Source: Agrobacterium tumefaciens
GTDB lineage: Bacteria; Pseudomonadota; Alphaproteobacteria; Rhizobiales; Rhizobiaceae
NCBI RefSeq assembly: GCF_005221385.1
Contig: NZ_CP039905.1
Location: 196,251 to 260,250, forward strand
Length of the DNA: 64,000 nt
Direction: 5' to 3'
The translations under genes and the position numbers were made by a program. This document shows positions 55,732-63,586 of this stretch, one piece after another. Numbering within the stretch: position 1 is the stretch's first letter; the number at the start of each line of letters is the position of its first letter. The notes below the pieces were generated by a model. That model did no database searches and was not told the DNA's origin. It was given only the letters and a program-made list of their open reading frames with translations.

Positions 55732-55937
55732 TCAGGCCGTAACGAAGGGTGGCGGCACGGCGACGCGGTGATCGAGGATCGCGGCTGGCGTAATCCGCTC
55801 GGTTCCGGTGAGGACGGCCTGCACGGCAAGGTCAATCACCATTCGGAATATCGATGCCGTGACGCCGCTATTGACCTCGACCGCTGATCACGTCGCATAG
55901 CCTTCACGCGCCTGGCATATCGAGGTAATCTCACCAT
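55732..55937 (-). pseudogene. tniA 5' end joined out of frame to tniB 3' end
   Basis: The first 18 codons of tniA (MVRLPRYARRVKAMRRDQ) run from 55937 to the deletion join at 55882/55883. The sequence then continues into the last 50 codons of tniB in a different frame. No fusion protein is therefore made. This stretch plus the right end fills 55729-56054. Confidence 0.85.
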
Positions 55938-56054
55938 ATCTGAATCGCGTGACAGTTCAGTCTCAACGAAACCGAAACGGTCTCACGAAATCTGAATCGG
56001 CTAATCCCTTGGAAACAAATGAAGTCCAGTCTCGAGAAAAACGGTCAACTGACA

Positions 56055-56059
56055 TTCTA
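56055..56059. repeat. Right 5-bp target duplication of the tandem transposon
   Basis: TTCTA, matching 50468-50472. Confidence 0.85.
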
Positions 56060-56144
56060 CTTCTATACGCGCAATTCACCGCTTTCAGATAATCGAGAAT
56101 GGTGCTAATGTGGCTAGACAGCCTAGCTAGATCGGAGCAGATTC

Positions 56145-56399
56145 ATGGATTGGCAGCTGCAGGACGCTAAAAACCAATTTTCGAAAGTAGTGCAAAAAGC
56201 CCGCTTTGAAGGCCCGCAAGAGATAACCGTGCGTGGCGAACGCACAGCCGTTGTCTTGTCCGCAAAAGACTATGACGCTTTGCGCGCAGGACGACCGACT
56301 TTGGTCGATGATCTGCTTGCCGGTCCGCCTTGGGATGACGCCTTCACCGACACGGTCGACGCACGGGCCAAAGTCTCAAGCCGCGACGTGTCCTTCTGA
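56145..56399 (+). CDS. Phd/YefM-type antitoxin
   Basis: This 84-aa antitoxin has the Phd fold: WQLQDAKNQFSKVVQKARFEGPQEITVRGERTAVVLSAKDYDAL. A C-terminal tail (LLAGPPWDDAFTDTV) would wrap the toxin. It neutralises the coupled PIN toxin and should repress its own promoter. Its stop and the toxin's ATG share one base (TGATG). The upstream AT-rich stretch 56056-56140 probably holds the promoter. Confidence 0.92.
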   Translation: MDWQLQDAKNQFSKVVQKARFEGPQEITVRGERTAVVLSAKDYDALRAGRPTLVDDLLAGPPWDDAFTDTVDARAKVSSRDVSF

Positions 56400-56800
56400 T
56401 GTATCTGGTGGATACGAATATTGTCTCGGAGGCAAGGCGGGGCACTCCACAGGCAGTGTCGTGGCTGCGCTCGGTCGATCCTCTCAGCGTCCATTTGAGT
56501 GCGCTGACGCTTGGTGAGATCATGCGCGGTATTGCCTTGAAACAAAAAACAGATCCCAAGGCTGCGGCACATCTTGCCGAATGGCTGCGCAAGCTGCGCC
56601 ACGATCATGCTGACCGCATCCTCACGGTGACCGACGAGATCGCAGTCGAATGGGGCCGCATCGCCGCGATCCGTCCGCGCGGCGACATCGACGGGCTGAT
56701 CGCAGCCACTGCAATTGTCCATGATCTGATCCTCGTCACTCGCAACGTCAAGGACTTTGAGGACACAGGCGCAGCCGTCATCAATCCATGGGAAGTGTGA
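56399..56800 (+). CDS. vapC: VapC/FitB-type PIN-domain toxin
   Basis: This 133-aa PIN RNase has the acidic set Asp in YLVDTNIVSE (residue 5), Glu in LTLGEIMRG near 41, Asp in RGDIDGLIAATAI near 98, and the closing TRNVKDFEDTG. It cleaves RNA when freed from the antitoxin. The TA pair lies between the tandem transposon and the integrase and could stabilise the island or plasmid. Confidence 0.93.
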   Translation: MYLVDTNIVSEARRGTPQAVSWLRSVDPLSVHLSALTLGEIMRGIALKQKTDPKAAAHLAEWLRKLRHDHADRILTVTDEIAVEWGRIAAIRPRGDIDGLIAATAIVHDLILVTRNVKDFEDTGAAVINPWEV

Positions 56801-56801
56801 G

Positions 56802-57884
56802 ATGAGCGACATTCTCGGTGGGCAAGCTATGGCGGACGATCCTTCCATTTCCAGAGCAGAAATCCCCTCCCCTGCCCCACAACCGGGGTCCAGCCTGTCG
56901 GGTCACCTGCAAGACCTCACCGATCGCGCTCGAAGCTACGTCGAGGCAGCCAGCTCGATCAACACTAGAAAAGCCTACGCATCCGACTGGAAGCACTTTT
57001 CTGCCTGGTGCCGTCGCTCCAGTCTTTCCCCCCTCCCCCCACATCCGGCGACCGTCGGCCTCTACATCACAGCCTGCGCCTCGGGATCCGTTGACCGCGG
57101 AGCAAAGGCAAATTCCGTTTCGACGATTGAGCGCCGCCTCTCGTCGATTTCGTGGAATTATGCGCAACGCGGCCTGAGCCTCGATCGCAAGGACCGGCAT
57201 ATCGCCATTGTTATGGCCGGGATTCGAAACAGCCATGCCCGCCCGCCGGTCCAAAAGGAAGCGGTCATGGCGAGCGACATCATCGCCATGCTAGAAACAC
57301 TCGATCGCGGCACCCTGCGTGGCATGCGCGACCGAGCGATGCTGCTAATCGGCTATACTGGTGGACTTCGGCGGTCAGAGATCGTTGGCCTCGATCTGAA
57401 AGCCGACCAGACCGAGGACGGGCGCGGTTGGATCGAGATCCTCGACAAGGGCATGCTCATCACCTTACGCGGCAAAACCGGATGGCGAGAGGTCGAGGTC
57501 GGCCGCGGCTCGGCCGATGCGACCTGCCCGGTCGCCGCTATCGAAACGTGGATCAAGTTCGCCAAGCTTGCGCACGGTCCCCTCTTCCGTCGGGTCACGG
57601 GACAGGGCAAAGCGGTTGGATCGGAGCGCTTGAACGACAAGGAAATCGCCCGCCTAGTCAAGCGCACCGCCATGGCTGCGGGTATTCGAGGCGATCTGCC
57701 CGAGATCGAGCGTCAGTTTAAATTCTCGGGCCACTCCCTGCGCGCCGGCCTTGCCTCGTCTGCCGAGGTCGACGAGCGATATGTCCAGAAGCAACTGGGG
57801 CACGCGTCCGCAGAGATGACCCGCAGATATCAGCGCCGGCGTGATCGCTTCCGCGTGAATTTGACCAAGGCTTCAGGGCTTTAG
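56802..57884 (+). CDS. Tyrosine recombinase/integrase
   Basis: This recombinase of about 360 aa has a SAM-like N-terminal domain (RSYVEAASSINTRKAYASDWKHFSAWC). The catalytic domain has Arg in TGGLRRSEIVGL, HxxR in SGHSLRAG, His in LGHASAEM, and Tyr in TRRYQRRRD. It could integrate or resolve DNA at a crossover site. I start it at ATG 56802, 1 bp after vapC; MADDP at 56829 is an alternative. The gene appears intact. No att repeat was recognised nearby. Confidence 0.9.
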   Translation: MSDILGGQAMADDPSISRAEIPSPAPQPGSSLSGHLQDLTDRARSYVEAASSINTRKAYASDWKHFSAWCRRSSLSPLPPHPATVGLYITACASGSVDRGAKANSVSTIERRLSSISWNYAQRGLSLDRKDRHIAIVMAGIRNSHARPPVQKEAVMASDIIAMLETLDRGTLRGMRDRAMLLIGYTGGLRRSEIVGLDLKADQTEDGRGWIEILDKGMLITLRGKTGWREVEVGRGSADATCPVAAIETWIKFAKLAHGPLFRRVTGQGKAVGSERLNDKEIARLVKRTAMAAGIRGDLPEIERQFKFSGHSLRAGLASSAEVDERYVQKQLGHASAEMTRRYQRRRDRFRVNLTKASGL

Positions 57885-57916
57885 CTGGCCCCTACCCTCC
57901 TCCGCATGTGTCAATC

Positions 57917-59597
57917 GGCATCGAAACGGGGCTCTGACGCAGTTTTGGTGGTGATGGATTTTATCCCGCGCCGATGACGCGGGCTTGGAGGAGATCAATT
58001 TTTCCGCGGCCGTACATCTGGCGTTTCACAAGTTTGAGCTTGGTGATCTGCCCCTCCGTCTGGCCGTTGGACCATGGTGAAGAGATCGCTGCGCTGACGG
58101 CTGCTCGGTCTCTAACGACACCGTTGGCGAAGGAGGCGACCAAGCCCGATCGAGCGCGTTCCAACCACGGATCGAGATCAGCGAGAGATTTCTTGCGGAT
58201 CATGGCCTGGAAGGCGGCGATGACTTCCCGCGCCTCAACCAGCAGCGGCACGCCACCCTCAATCGCCGCAACCGTCACGGTCTCAGATTTGGAAAGGTCG
58301 TCGCGGCCGATGGTCATGAGACGTGCAATGGTCCTGGCCGAAGGCGCTCGGCTCAACGCGCCCGCATCGACCTTCTCTGCTTTTCGACGGCGTGTGGCCC
58401 ACTCGGTGACAACTCGAAGACAGCCGCGGAACCCTTGGCTCTTGAGTTGCCGCCATAGCTCCGTTCCATTCCGGTGTCCGGCCATCCATTGAGCGTCAAG
58501 CCAGGGCAGGTAGAGTTCAAGCGAGTTCTCACGGACGCGGAAGACATCCGAACGTTGACCACGCAGTACGCGTCGGACAAGGCCGCGACTGTATCCGGTC
58601 CGGCGCACGATCTCCTTGATTGTTGCTCCGGACTTGGCCATGTCGAGAATTGCGGCGTTGGTGTCTTCCCGTCGAAGATATCCCTCGTACTGGATCCTCT
58701 CGGCGGCCGTCAGCAGTTCGGGGTTGATCGTGGCCGCTCCGATCGCAGTTCGGATCTGGCGCATCGATTTGCGCACCGCATCGAGGAATGCCCGGCTGGC
58801 GTTCTCCATTAAGTGCCAGCGGTCAGCGACCTGGGTGGCGTGTGGCAACGCCTTGGCTGCAGCCGTCGCGTAACCGCCGCCGCGGTCGCGAGCGACGATG
58901 CTGATCTGAGGTTGGTCCGAGAGCCAGGCCTGGGCCGTCGACGGCTCCCGATCCGGCAGGAGAGCAATGGTTTTGCGCCGTTCCAGATCGCAGATGATGG
59001 TCCCATAGCGTTGATTTCGTCGCCACGCCCAGTCGTCGATACCGATCACGGTGGGTGGGACAAAGCGCGGACTGCCGCGTCGCCGCACGACGCGCAGCAG
59101 CGTATCGTTGCTGACCGGCAACATCAGCCTTTTGGCAAAGGTGGCCGCTGGCCTGCCACCCAGTGCAAGTCCGAGATGATGGACGATGTGGTCAAGCCTG
59201 GCGGTTCGCCGCGCCGAAGGCGCGAGAATGTCTCCGTCGAAGCGCTCGGCGAAGATTCAACGACCGCATAGCACTGCATCGCAGTGGAACCGGCGCGCTT
59301 CAATGACAAGCCGAACGGGCTTTCCCACCAAGGGCAGGTCAGCCAGGCGTCGTTGATATCGACTGTGGATTCGTTCCGACCTTGTTCCACAGATTGGGCA
59401 AAAGCTTGCTTTGCTCGTCGGCCGGACTGCGATCAACATGACGTCGTCATCAATGGCTGTATTGTCGACTATAAAGCCGCGAGGGACGAGCGTCGACGAT
59501 CTGAGCGAATGGCCCATGGTATTGATTCCTTGCGTGAAACCAACATCAGCCAGCACTTGATTTCATCAAAAGTGAGTCAGAGCCCCGTTTCGATGCC
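57917..59597 (-). mobile_element. ISL3-family element with inactive transposase
   Basis: The inverted ends are GGCATCGAAACGGGGCTCTG on both sides, followed by more partial matching (GACKCA..TTTG). The length is 1681 bp. I see no matching 8-bp target duplication, so the site may have rearranged since insertion. The single transposase gene has an in-frame stop. Confidence 0.85.
57961..59517 (-). pseudogene. ISL3 transposase with in-frame TGA
   Basis: From ATG 59517 (AAGGA upstream) the frame runs through the zf-ISL3 finger (FCPICGTRSERIHSRY) and HCDAVLCGR. It meets TGA at 59257-59259, then continues in the same frame through IFAERF, RRTARLDHIVHHLGLALGG and the full DDE domain (VIGIDDWAWRR, VADRWHL, SPWSNGQTEGQITKLKLVKRQMYGR) to 57961. 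A single change, probably CGA to TGA, inactivates it. No frameshift is present, so the decay is recent. Internal ATG 59124 could give a truncated protein without the finger. Confidence 0.88.
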
Positions 59598-59599
59598 GA

Positions 59600-59863
59600 A
59601 ACACATCGGGCACTGTTTCGAAGCGGGGGCTCGATCCGCAATCCATCAATGCGATCATCAAGCAGCGCGTGCAGTTGGCTGGTTTCGATCCTGGGGAGTT
59701 TTCCGCGCATGGACTGCGGTCTGGCTACCTCACCGAGGCCGCCAACCACGGCATCCCGATGCCTGAGGCCATGGAGCAATCTCGTCATCGCTCGGTGCAG
59801 CAGGCCTCAAACTACTATAACTCCGCAGCACGTCGCACTGGTCGGGCTTCCCGAATTCTTTGA
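59600..59863 (+). pseudogene. C-terminal fragment of a tyrosine recombinase
   Basis: The frame of GFDPGEFSAHGLRSGYLTEAANHG (HxLR box) followed by EQSRHRSVQQASNYY encodes the last third of a phage-type integrase, ending RTGRASRIL. The N-terminal part is missing; the ISL3 end lies immediately to the left. It is not a piece of the integrase at 56802-57884, which is complete and different. Confidence 0.78.
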
Positions 59864-59952
59864 AAAAGTGTGCAGGTGAATTTTCAGCAGCAAAACTCAT
59901 CGAATCTTAAAATCAAGAATCTACGCGGGATCACGACATTTGATGTGAGCAA

Positions 59953-60630
59953 ATGATGAGTAGAGATATTGCTTCAAGCCAGCTAGCGTTCCCTGTTGGC
60001 GTTGTGCTTTTTTCCGGATCGGTATCCCTCAACTGCTTTTTTGAAATTGAGCGTTACTCGTGGGGCATCATCATCGTGTATGCCTATCTGACCTTAAGCT
60101 TCTTGGGAATTATCGTCTTCGATATTTGGAGACGCGTCGGACAAAGGTCTCGGTCGCAACGAGTTCGCTTCGGACGGATTTGGCGCCGCACTGGGCTGGT
60201 CTGGCACACTATCGGCGCAATCTCGGTGGTCTTGGCTACCTGGTTGCTGTCGCAGACAACATCCGCGTTCGCCGTCAATGATCGTTTCCAAGACCTTTTC
60301 TCAACTTATGTGGCCACCTTCGGACTTTATGGATTTACGCCAATCGCAACAGACTCATTCGCTGCATTGGCGTCGAGGGACACGAATAAAGGTCGCTTCC
60401 TCAAGACTATGCTTAGGGCTCCGCGTGGTTTCGCGGCGTTGTGGTTTATCATCTACATCACAACGGGCATGGTCCTTTACAACTACGCCGGAAACGCTTC
60501 ATACGACGAGATCTCGGTTGACGGTGCAACTATTCCCCACACGGCTTGGGCAGTTGGTATAGGTTCATTAACGGCCGCATTCAAAATGCTGATTTTCTTG
60601 AGAAGCCAAAACAACAAACCAGCCAACTAA
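59953..60630 (+). CDS. Unrecognised membrane protein
   Basis: I do not recognise this family. The 225-aa protein has about five hydrophobic segments: residues 10-28, 36-57 (WGIIIVYAYLTLSFLGIIVF), 83-100, 160-178 (GFAALWFIIYITTGMVLYNY) and 196-216. A basic loop (RRVGQRSRSQRVRFGRIWRR) after the second favours the cytoplasmic side there. GC is lower than in the neighbours, suggesting separate origin. No partner gene is coupled to it. Confidence 0.55.
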   Translation: MMSRDIASSQLAFPVGVVLFSGSVSLNCFFEIERYSWGIIIVYAYLTLSFLGIIVFDIWRRVGQRSRSQRVRFGRIWRRTGLVWHTIGAISVVLATWLLSQTTSAFAVNDRFQDLFSTYVATFGLYGFTPIATDSFAALASRDTNKGRFLKTMLRAPRGFAALWFIIYITTGMVLYNYAGNASYDEISVDGATIPHTAWAVGIGSLTAAFKMLIFLRSQNNKPAN

Positions 60631-60779
60631 TACCCTACGGACTTCTTGTAGTGCCATGTGCGCATCCGACTACTGCCTCATCCATTTGAAGAGCAGATAG
60701 CGCGTCTTCCCTGAAGACCTACTAGCCGCGACAAAGGAGAATTTATTGGCTCACGTGCCATTAAATCTTCTTACGCACC

Positions 60780-61835
60780 TCAAGGCCGAACTAGCTTGTC
60801 ACCTGCCGGCCAGACGACTTTGAAATCGCCGTTCTCCAATGGCCATGCGAGGCCGAACCCGTTTCCCAGAGCCAAGGCCCTGTCGTCGGCCTTGGTGACT
60901 TCCGTTTCCACAACAATAAGCTGCCTTCCTTCCCATCTCTGGTGCTGCCGATAGTCCAGCAGTTGTCCCATCGCCGTTCGGATAGCAAATCGAACAGTCG
61001 ACGCCTCCGTTGGCTTGACCTCGACCATTACGTCTTGACCTTTTCCATCCGTAAACCGCATGTAGTCGCAGAAAGTAGGAAGAAACCGAACGCCATGGAC
61101 CGTGCGTTGAAGATATTCCCTGAACAGCTTTTCAAGCTTGCTGTGCCGGGGGGTTACCTGCACCTCATGACGTTTCACATACTTAGCGTAGCCTTCAGTT
61201 GCCGCCTGCCCGGCCCGATGCTTGACACGACTGCGCACAGGTGGCCGAGCATAAGATGGCACTTTGTCGCCGATCATTGCGCGGATTGACTTTACGAAGC
61301 TCTTCGCCTCAGGGTCAGTCGTATCGTCCGCATACCACCAGCTCGCTTGCCCGCTCCAGCCCTCACCGCGTTGTAGGTAAAGTCGTTCATCCCGTTTGCT
61401 GAAAGGGATGAGATGCGCATCCTTGGCCCGCGCGCGCACCCGAAAGCTCAATATCTCGTCGAGCTCGTGCTGAGCGGAAGGATATATGCCGTCGAGCCTC
61501 TGGCGGTCACGATAGACCCGCGCATTTTCGTACCATCCGATCACGCAACGCGGATCTTTGCCATCGATAGGAGCGGTCCAGACGACATCCACGCCATCAA
61601 TGAACTCTGCCGAGGTAGATGCCCCCAAACGCTCGATTTTTACCTTCCGATCGACCGCGTCCTTTATCGTTTCAAAATGCCCATAAACGTACCCGTCGTC
61701 GGCTGCCACGAAGTTCAGTTCCTCCCCGGCTTTGCCCTCCGAAACGACGTAACCACCACCACCCTTCGGAGGGTCAGTGGCATCCCGACCTGCATAGTTC
61801 TTCATCCACGCAATATTACAAAAAAGTAGCGGCAT
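60780..61835 (-). CDS. Predicted modification-dependent nuclease (PUA/EVE-like reader plus PD-(D/E)XK)
   Basis: This 351-aa protein has an N-terminal domain (LLFCNIAWMKNYAG, then GGYVVSEG, EELNFVAADDGYVYGHFE, and DVVWTAPIDG...VIGWYENARVYR). It matches a PUA/EVE-like module seen in candidate type IV restriction enzymes, where it would read a modified base. The C-terminus (SKLEKLFREYLQ, CDYMRFTDGKGQDVMVEVKPTEAST) has the Asp and Glu-x-Lys of a PD-(D/E)XK nuclease. I infer restriction of modified phage DNA. GGAAG precedes the ATG by 6 bases. It is divergent from the RES gene, whose GTG start is 115 bp away. Confidence 0.65.
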   Translation of the reverse strand: MPLLFCNIAWMKNYAGRDATDPPKGGGGYVVSEGKAGEELNFVAADDGYVYGHFETIKDAVDRKVKIERLGASTSAEFIDGVDVVWTAPIDGKDPRCVIGWYENARVYRDRQRLDGIYPSAQHELDEILSFRVRARAKDAHLIPFSKRDERLYLQRGEGWSGQASWWYADDTTDPEAKSFVKSIRAMIGDKVPSYARPPVRSRVKHRAGQAATEGYAKYVKRHEVQVTPRHSKLEKLFREYLQRTVHGVRFLPTFCDYMRFTDGKGQDVMVEVKPTEASTVRFAIRTAMGQLLDYRQHQRWEGRQLIVVETEVTKADDRALALGNGFGLAWPLENGDFKVVWPAGDKLVRP

Positions 61836-62013
61836 GATTTCTTCCGGAGCGACGAGTGACTATAGCAAATTAATCTTTTCATCCGCGCGAGAAAGTTGCA
61901 AATCGGAATAGTGCTTCGCCGTGATCATGTACCACTGACAGGGAGCTTCGTGAGCGACCGAGAACTCACAGACGGCAATGACGATCGAACGACTATTCCC
62001 GACGGAGCGAATT

Positions 62014-62465
62014 CTAGGTCCTGTTGACAAAGTATGGCAGCCATATCTTTGCGGCGGCCAGGGCAAGGAATGCTGAGAAGGATTTTCGGGTCTTATCGTA
62101 TCGGGTCGCAACGCGACGGAACTGTTTGAGACGGTTGAACATCCGCTCGATACGGTTCCGATCCTTATAGGCCCGGAAGTCGCAGGCAGGCGGGTTCTTC
62201 CGGTTGGCCTTCGGCGGAATGACTGGCCTGATCCCATGGATCAAGAGTTCCTCGCGCTGGAAATCACCGTCATATCCTTTGTCGGCGAGGAACAGTCTCG
62301 GCTTGCCAACCGGCATTGCCAGCAGGTCCGGAACGGCGTTGTAGTCTGAAGCCTCGCCGCCTGTCAGGACGAAGCCAAGAGGGCGTCCCTGACCGTCTGC
62401 GCGGGCGTGGATTTTCGTCGTAAAGCCGCCGCGTGATCGACCAAAAGCCTCCTGATAAGTCCCCC
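62014..62465 (-). CDS. IS5-family (IS427-like) transposase, second reading frame
   Basis: This frame carries the C-terminal catalytic half: LFLADKGYDGDF with an Asp, IPPKANRKNPPACDF, and the Glu region YKDRNRIERMFNRLKQFRRVATRYDK. It is entered from the first frame near the GGGGG run at 62461-62465, probably by programmed frameshift, and I give that run as its start. The stop TAG (62014-62016) is formed by the target duplication rather than by the element, as in IS427-type elements. Best read as one protein with 62364-62795. Confidence 0.82.
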
Positions 62466-62865
62466 TTTAGCGCCCGCAGCCTGAGAATGGCCGCGGACCG
62501 TGGTGCTGTCGATCATGTGCTGCCAGTCATCCGTCAGCCCCAGCTCAACGAGGGTCTCAAGCAGAGCGTCCCAAACGCCTTGTTCGGCCCAACGGCGGAA
62601 GCGCACATAGACCGAATTCCATTTCCCGTAGCGCTCATGCATGTCGCGCCAGGGGCATCCGACCCGAAGAACATGCAGCATGCCGTTGAGGTATCTTCGA
62701 TTGTCGTGCGAGGGACGAGACTTCCTGCCACGTTCGGTGGGCAAAAGACCCTCAATGATCCGCCATTCCATATCCGTCAGGTCGCCGCGAGCCAAAACCG
62801 CCTCCTAAAAGGCAGTCTTGAATCACGCTTTTGCTGATTTGGGAATCCACTTTGTCAACAGGGCC
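62017..62865 (-). mobile_element. IS5-family (IS427-like) insertion sequence
   Basis: The ends are GGTCCTGTTGACAAAGT on the left and, inverted on the right, GGCCCTGTTGACAAAGT. The target duplication is TA (62015-62016 and 62866-62867). The length is 849 bp, right for the IS427 group. It interrupts the RES gene. Confidence 0.92.
62364..62795 (-). CDS. IS5-family (IS427-like) transposase, first reading frame
   Basis: This is the 143-aa first frame with the DUF4096-type N-terminus (LTDMEWRIIEGLLPTERGRKSRPSHDNRRYLNGMLHVLRVGCPWRDMHERYGKWNSVYVRFRRWAEQGVW) and the first catalytic Asp in MIDSTTVRGH. After GAKGG the frame loses homology; the normal protein continues in the -1 frame at 62014-62465. 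This two-frame design is usual, so the element is probably active. Confidence 0.88.
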   Translation of the reverse strand: MARGDLTDMEWRIIEGLLPTERGRKSRPSHDNRRYLNGMLHVLRVGCPWRDMHERYGKWNSVYVRFRRWAEQGVWDALLETLVELGLTDDWQHMIDSTTVRGHSQAAGAKGGLIRRLLVDHAAALRRKSTPAQTVRDALLASS

Positions 62866-63586
62866 TAGCTACCTGCCGGTATCGGCATTCGATATCGACA
62901 CCTTCAACGACATTCTCGTCGAAGAGATCGATTCTGACTTCACCTCAAGCATATGCTGTTGCGTCGACTGCTACGAGGATTTCGCCCTTACGTGTCCGGG
63001 CGTCGAAATACACGATGTCGAATTTCAGACGAACGCAGTGAGCGTGTACTACTGCGTTGAGCAGAGCCACCTCGTCCACCTCTACACGGCGGAGCTTATG
63101 ACACTTAAGCACTTTGTGTTCTGTCCCCGCTGTGGAACATATGTACGTAGGTCGATCCACATTTTCGAACATCCGTTTGATCGGGTCGAAGAGATTGAAA
63201 AGTCGATTGGCGAGCCGCCATCGATAGGAAGTGCCACTCCCTTCCTGCTTCTCAAGCATCCATTCGCGCGAAGCATCCTCGAAGCGGTCCGGGGACTTTC
63301 TGCAGACACTACTCCCAAGTTAACGCCTGGGACATTCTTCCGCGCAAGGAAATCAGCGCACATTACGAAGCAGTATCAGTCCTTCTCCGACATCGCAACG
63401 TTCGGCCCCAGCCCCTCAGGTGTGATTGGAGAAGGCCGATTCAATCATGCCGGCGCCCCCATGATCTGCCTCGCAACCACCCTTGAAACAGCACTTCTTG
63501 AGATCGGCAGCCTCAACGAATTGTCTTCGGTCGTAAAGCTGGCGCTCGATGTCGAACAGTGTACCGCTTGCCGCGCCGCGCATTGA

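Larger units (their letters stand above)
54426..56054 (-). mobile_element. Internally deleted 1629-bp derivative of the TniABQ transposon
   Basis: This begins with the same end (TGTCAGCTGACCG) and finishes with the same right end as the full copy. It lacks the equivalent of 51930-54236 (2307 bp), the join lying at 55882/55883. A 17-bp spacer, 54409-54425, separates it from the full copy, and its right flank TTCTA matches the left flank of the full copy. It keeps both ends and a complete tniQ, so it should be mobile in trans. Confidence 0.88.
61950..63586 (+). pseudogene. RES-domain protein split by an IS5-family element
   Basis: The gene starts at GTG 61950 with GGGAG four bases upstream and runs 22 codons to the insertion. 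Removing the IS and one TA duplicate restores the frame as A-N-S-S-Y-L-P-V-S. The rest (62868-63586) encodes a zinc-type N-terminal region (ICCCVDCYEDF, FCPRCGTYVRR) and a RES domain (TFFRARKS near the start, GRFNHAGAPMICLATTLETALLEI). RES enzymes degrade NAD and act as toxins. The reconstructed length is about 262 aa. It stops soon after LDVEQCTAC, shorter than most RES proteins, so the C-terminus may also be lost. No Xre-type antitoxin is adjacent. Confidence 0.75.

Noticed and set aside
54421..56054. A CRISPR-like or satellite repeat
   Set aside because: The repeated sequence is a partial copy of a transposon with terminal inverted repeats, not a spaced array. I saw no CRISPR array anywhere in the window.
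57917..59597. An 8-bp target duplication around the ISL3 element
   Set aside because: The flanks on each side do not match at the expected length, even after shifting the ends by one base.
62831..62867. Start codon at 62831 for the RES protein
   Set aside because: It lies inside the IS5-like element. The true start is GTG 61950 on the other side of the insertion.
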